Origin: Rhodanobacteraceae bacterium
GTDB taxonomy: Bacteria; Pseudomonadota; Gammaproteobacteria; Xanthomonadales; Rhodanobacteraceae
Length of the DNA stretch: 10,900 bases
Assembly: GCA_012270595.1 (NCBI GenBank)
Contig: JAAXIA010000149.1
Coordinates: 1 to 10,900, forward strand
Direction: 5' to 3'
Shown here: positions 9,084 to 10,900 of the stretch, one piece after another
Numbering within the stretch: the stretch's first letter is position 1
Layout: each line of letters begins with the position of its first letter
The notes under the pieces: generated by a model
Databases searched by the model: none
Seen by the model: only the letters and a program-made list of their open reading frames with translations
Told to the model about the DNA's origin: nothing
Translations under genes and position numbers: made by a program

Positions 9084-10900
9084 TATTTGACTTCTTCCAG
9101 GTTAATGTCGATGCCAAGCGAGCGGATCTCCTTCACCAAAACATTGAAGGACTCAGGCATACCAGCCGCCATCTCGCATTTGCCATCGACGATGTTTTTG
9201 TACATCTGGTTACGGCCTTGCACATCGTCCGATTTGACGGTGAGCATTTCCTGCAGGGTGTAGGCCGCACCATAGGCTTCCAGTGCCCAAACTTCCATTT
9301 CACCAAAGCGCTGACCACCGAATTGTGCCTTTCCGCCAAGCGGTTGCTGGGTGACCAGCGAGTAAGGGCCGGTAGAGCGGGCGTGCATTTTTTCATCTAC
9401 CAGGTGATGTAGTTTCAGATAGTGCATATAACCCACAGTGACAGGACGATCAAAGGCTTCGCCGGTACGACCGTCGTACAAGGTAGTCTGGCCCGATTCA
9501 GGAAGATCAGCCAGTTTCAGCATGGCCTTAATCTCGGTTTCATTAGCACCATCGAACACCGGTGTGGCCATCGGCACACCTTCGCGCAGATTGTTTGCCA
9601 AGGCGAGCACTTCCTCGTCGCTGAGTGACTTCAAATCGACCTCATTGACAGCGCCGGTCACATGGTGGTTGTAGACCTGATCGAGGAACTCACGTAGCTT
9701 CTTCACTTGGATCTTTTCTTCCAGCATCTGCGCAATCTTGCGCCCCAACCCATTGGCAGCCCAACCCAAATGCACCTCAAGGACCTGCCCGATGTTCATA
9801 CGACTGGGCACACCTAGCGGGTTGAGACAAATATCCACCGCCTCACCATTGGCCATATAGGGCATATCCTCTACCGGTACCACATTGGACACCACCCCCT
9901 TGTTGCCGTGACGGCCAGCCATTTTGTCGCCTGGCTGAATCCGGCGTTTCACCGCCAGGAACACCTTGACCATCTTAAGTACACCCGGAGCAAGATCGTC
10001 ACCCTTGGTTATCTTGGCCTTCTTTTCCTTGAAACGCTTGTCGAATTCCTTCTTCTGATGCTCGATCTGCCGTGCCGCACGCTCGATGAAGTCGGTTACA
10101 TCCTCGTCCTTGACGTTGATCTTGAACCAGTCATCCTTAGCCAGACCATCGAGGTAGGTATTGGTAATTTTGGTACCACGCTTGAGACCAGCAGGGCCAC
10201 TCATTACTGTTTTGCCAACCAGCTGGGCACGCATGCGGCTGTAGACAGCGCCTTCCAGAATGCGGAACTGATCGTCGAAGTCCTTACGGATACGGTCGAT
10301 CTCGGCCTCCTCGATCTGCCGCGCACGCTTGTCCTTTTCGATGCCGTCACGCGTAAAAACCTGCACGTCAATCACGGTACCGTCCATACCGGGCGCCACA
10401 CGCAGTGAAGAGTCTTTGACGTCGGAGGCCTTCTCGCCAAAGATGGCGCGTAGCAGCTTTTCTTCCGGAGTTAACTGGCTCTCGCCCTTGGGTGTCACTT
10501 TGCCGACCAGAATATCGCCAGCTTTCACCTCCGCACCGATGTAAACGATGCCGCTTTCGTCCAGGCGGGACAGGGCATGTTCACCCACATTCGGAATATC
10601 AGCCGTGATTTCTTCGGCGCCCAGTTTGGTGTCACGCGCTACGCAGCTCAGTTCCTCGATATGAATCGAGGTATAGCGATCTTCCTGCACCACGCGTTCG
10701 GAAAGCAAAATGGAGTCTTCAAAGTTGTAGCCATTCCACGGCATAAAGGCGATCAGCATGTTCTGCCCCAATGCCAGTTCGCCCAGATCAGTAGACGATC
10801 CATCGGCCAGGGTGTCACCCTTGGCCACCACATCACCGACCTTTACCAGTGGCCGCTGATTGAGGTTGGTATTCTGGTTAGAACGTGTGTATTTAGTCAG
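9083..10900 (-). CDS. rpoB: RNA polymerase subunit beta, C-terminal part (5' end outside window)
   Basis: Beta forms one jaw of the RNA polymerase cleft and contributes to the active site. The window holds the last 605 residues, open at the edge from [10 protein letters not shown] onward, aligning to about residue 753 of E. coli RpoB (1342 aa). [17 protein letters not shown] at about 57-73 includes the Glu-Asp pair (fragment 61-62; E. coli 813-814) near the active site. [12 protein letters not shown] begins about 324, with Lys326 matching K1065, and His499 in [12 protein letters not shown] matches H1237. [20 protein letters not shown] and MPESFNVL mark the C-terminal clamp contacts with beta'. 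The segment about 220-295 ([16 protein letters not shown] and on) appears some 13 residues longer than in E. coli. The rifampicin-resistance region lies upstream and cannot be read. The stop is TAA at 9085-9083, 25 nt before rpoC. The true start is beyond the window; the GTG at 10831 is internal. Confidence 0.97.
   Translation of the reverse strand: MTKYTRSNQNTNLNQRPLVKVGDVVAKGDTLADGSSTDLGELALGQNMLIAFMPWNGYNFEDSILLSERVVQEDRYTSIHIEELSCVARDTKLGAEEITADIPNVGEHALSRLDESGIVYIGAEVKAGDILVGKVTPKGESQLTPEEKLLRAIFGEKASDVKDSSLRVAPGMDGTVIDVQVFTRDGIEKDKRARQIEEAEIDRIRKDFDDQFRILEGAVYSRMRAQLVGKTVMSGPAGLKRGTKITNTYLDGLAKDDWFKINVKDEDVTDFIERAARQIEHQKKEFDKRFKEKKAKITKGDDLAPGVLKMVKVFLAVKRRIQPGDKMAGRHGNKGVVSNVVPVEDMPYMANGEAVDICLNPLGVPSRMNIGQVLEVHLGWAANGLGRKIAQMLEEKIQVKKLREFLDQVYNHHVTGAVNEVDLKSLSDEEVLALANNLREGVPMATPVFDGANETEIKAMLKLADLPESGQTTLYDGRTGEAFDRPVTVGYMHYLKLHHLVDEKMHARSTGPYSLVTQQPLGGKAQFGGQRFGEMEVWALEAYGAAYTLQEMLTVKSDDVQGRNQMYKNIVDGKCEMAAGMPESFNVLVKEIRSLGIDINLEEVK

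Noticed and set aside
9058..9117. Upstream in-frame start for rpoC at 9117
   Set aside because: It would overlap the rpoB end and add 20 residues absent from beta' proteins; the ATG at 9057 has a good GGAG and aligns with the family start.
10829..10831. GTG as the start of the beta subunit reading frame
   Set aside because: The frame stays open and homologous to RpoB up to the window edge ([10 protein letters not shown]), so the GTG is an internal Val codon.

Overview
The window is a stretch of core information-processing genes. All six genes lie on the minus strand and form the classic bacterial order rpoB (3' part) - rpoC - rpsL - rpsG - fusA - tuf. In transcription order, from high to low coordinates, they encode the RNA polymerase beta and beta' subunits, ribosomal proteins S12 and S7, elongation factor G and elongation factor Tu. 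The proteins are clearly proteobacterial. RpoC carries the long insertion in the trigger-loop region typical of gammaproteobacteria. S7 (start MSRKGS, end HYRW) and S12 (YKSASPAL near the N-terminus, AGVAKRRQ near the C-terminus) resemble, from memory, Xanthomonadales and other deep-branching gammaproteobacteria more than Escherichia or Pseudomonas. GC content looks moderate, below that of Xanthomonas itself, so I would say an early-branching gammaproteobacterium, genus unknown.

Layout: 10900-9083 is the last 605 codons of rpoB; its start is outside the window. A 25-nt spacer with a good Shine-Dalgarno sequence leads to rpoC (9057-4864). A 210-nt spacer (4863-4654) follows. It has a stem-loop without a U-tract, a candidate sigma70 promoter with a GC-rich discriminator, and a strong hairpin just downstream of the predicted start of transcription. 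Then come rpsL (4653-4279), a 78-nt spacer with two tandem hairpins, rpsG (4200-3733), a 174-nt spacer with a perfect 9-bp hairpin, fusA (3558-1441), a 249-nt spacer with a hairpin right after fusA and a candidate tuf promoter, and tuf (1191-1). The tuf stop codon is the first three bases of the window.

The genes work together in transcription and translation: beta and beta' form the catalytic cleft of RNA polymerase; S12 and S7 are 30S proteins at the decoding centre and in the head; EF-Tu delivers aminoacyl-tRNA; EF-G drives translocation. All the proteins are full length (except the cut rpoB) with intact catalytic motifs.

I found no mobile element, CRISPR array, RNA gene, toxin-antitoxin or defence system, and no sign of an undescribed system. 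The unexplained content is in the spacers of the str operon. Those between rpsL, rpsG, fusA and tuf seem long for an operon of this kind, and each contains at least one stem-loop, which points to RNA-level regulation, including a likely S7 autoregulatory site.
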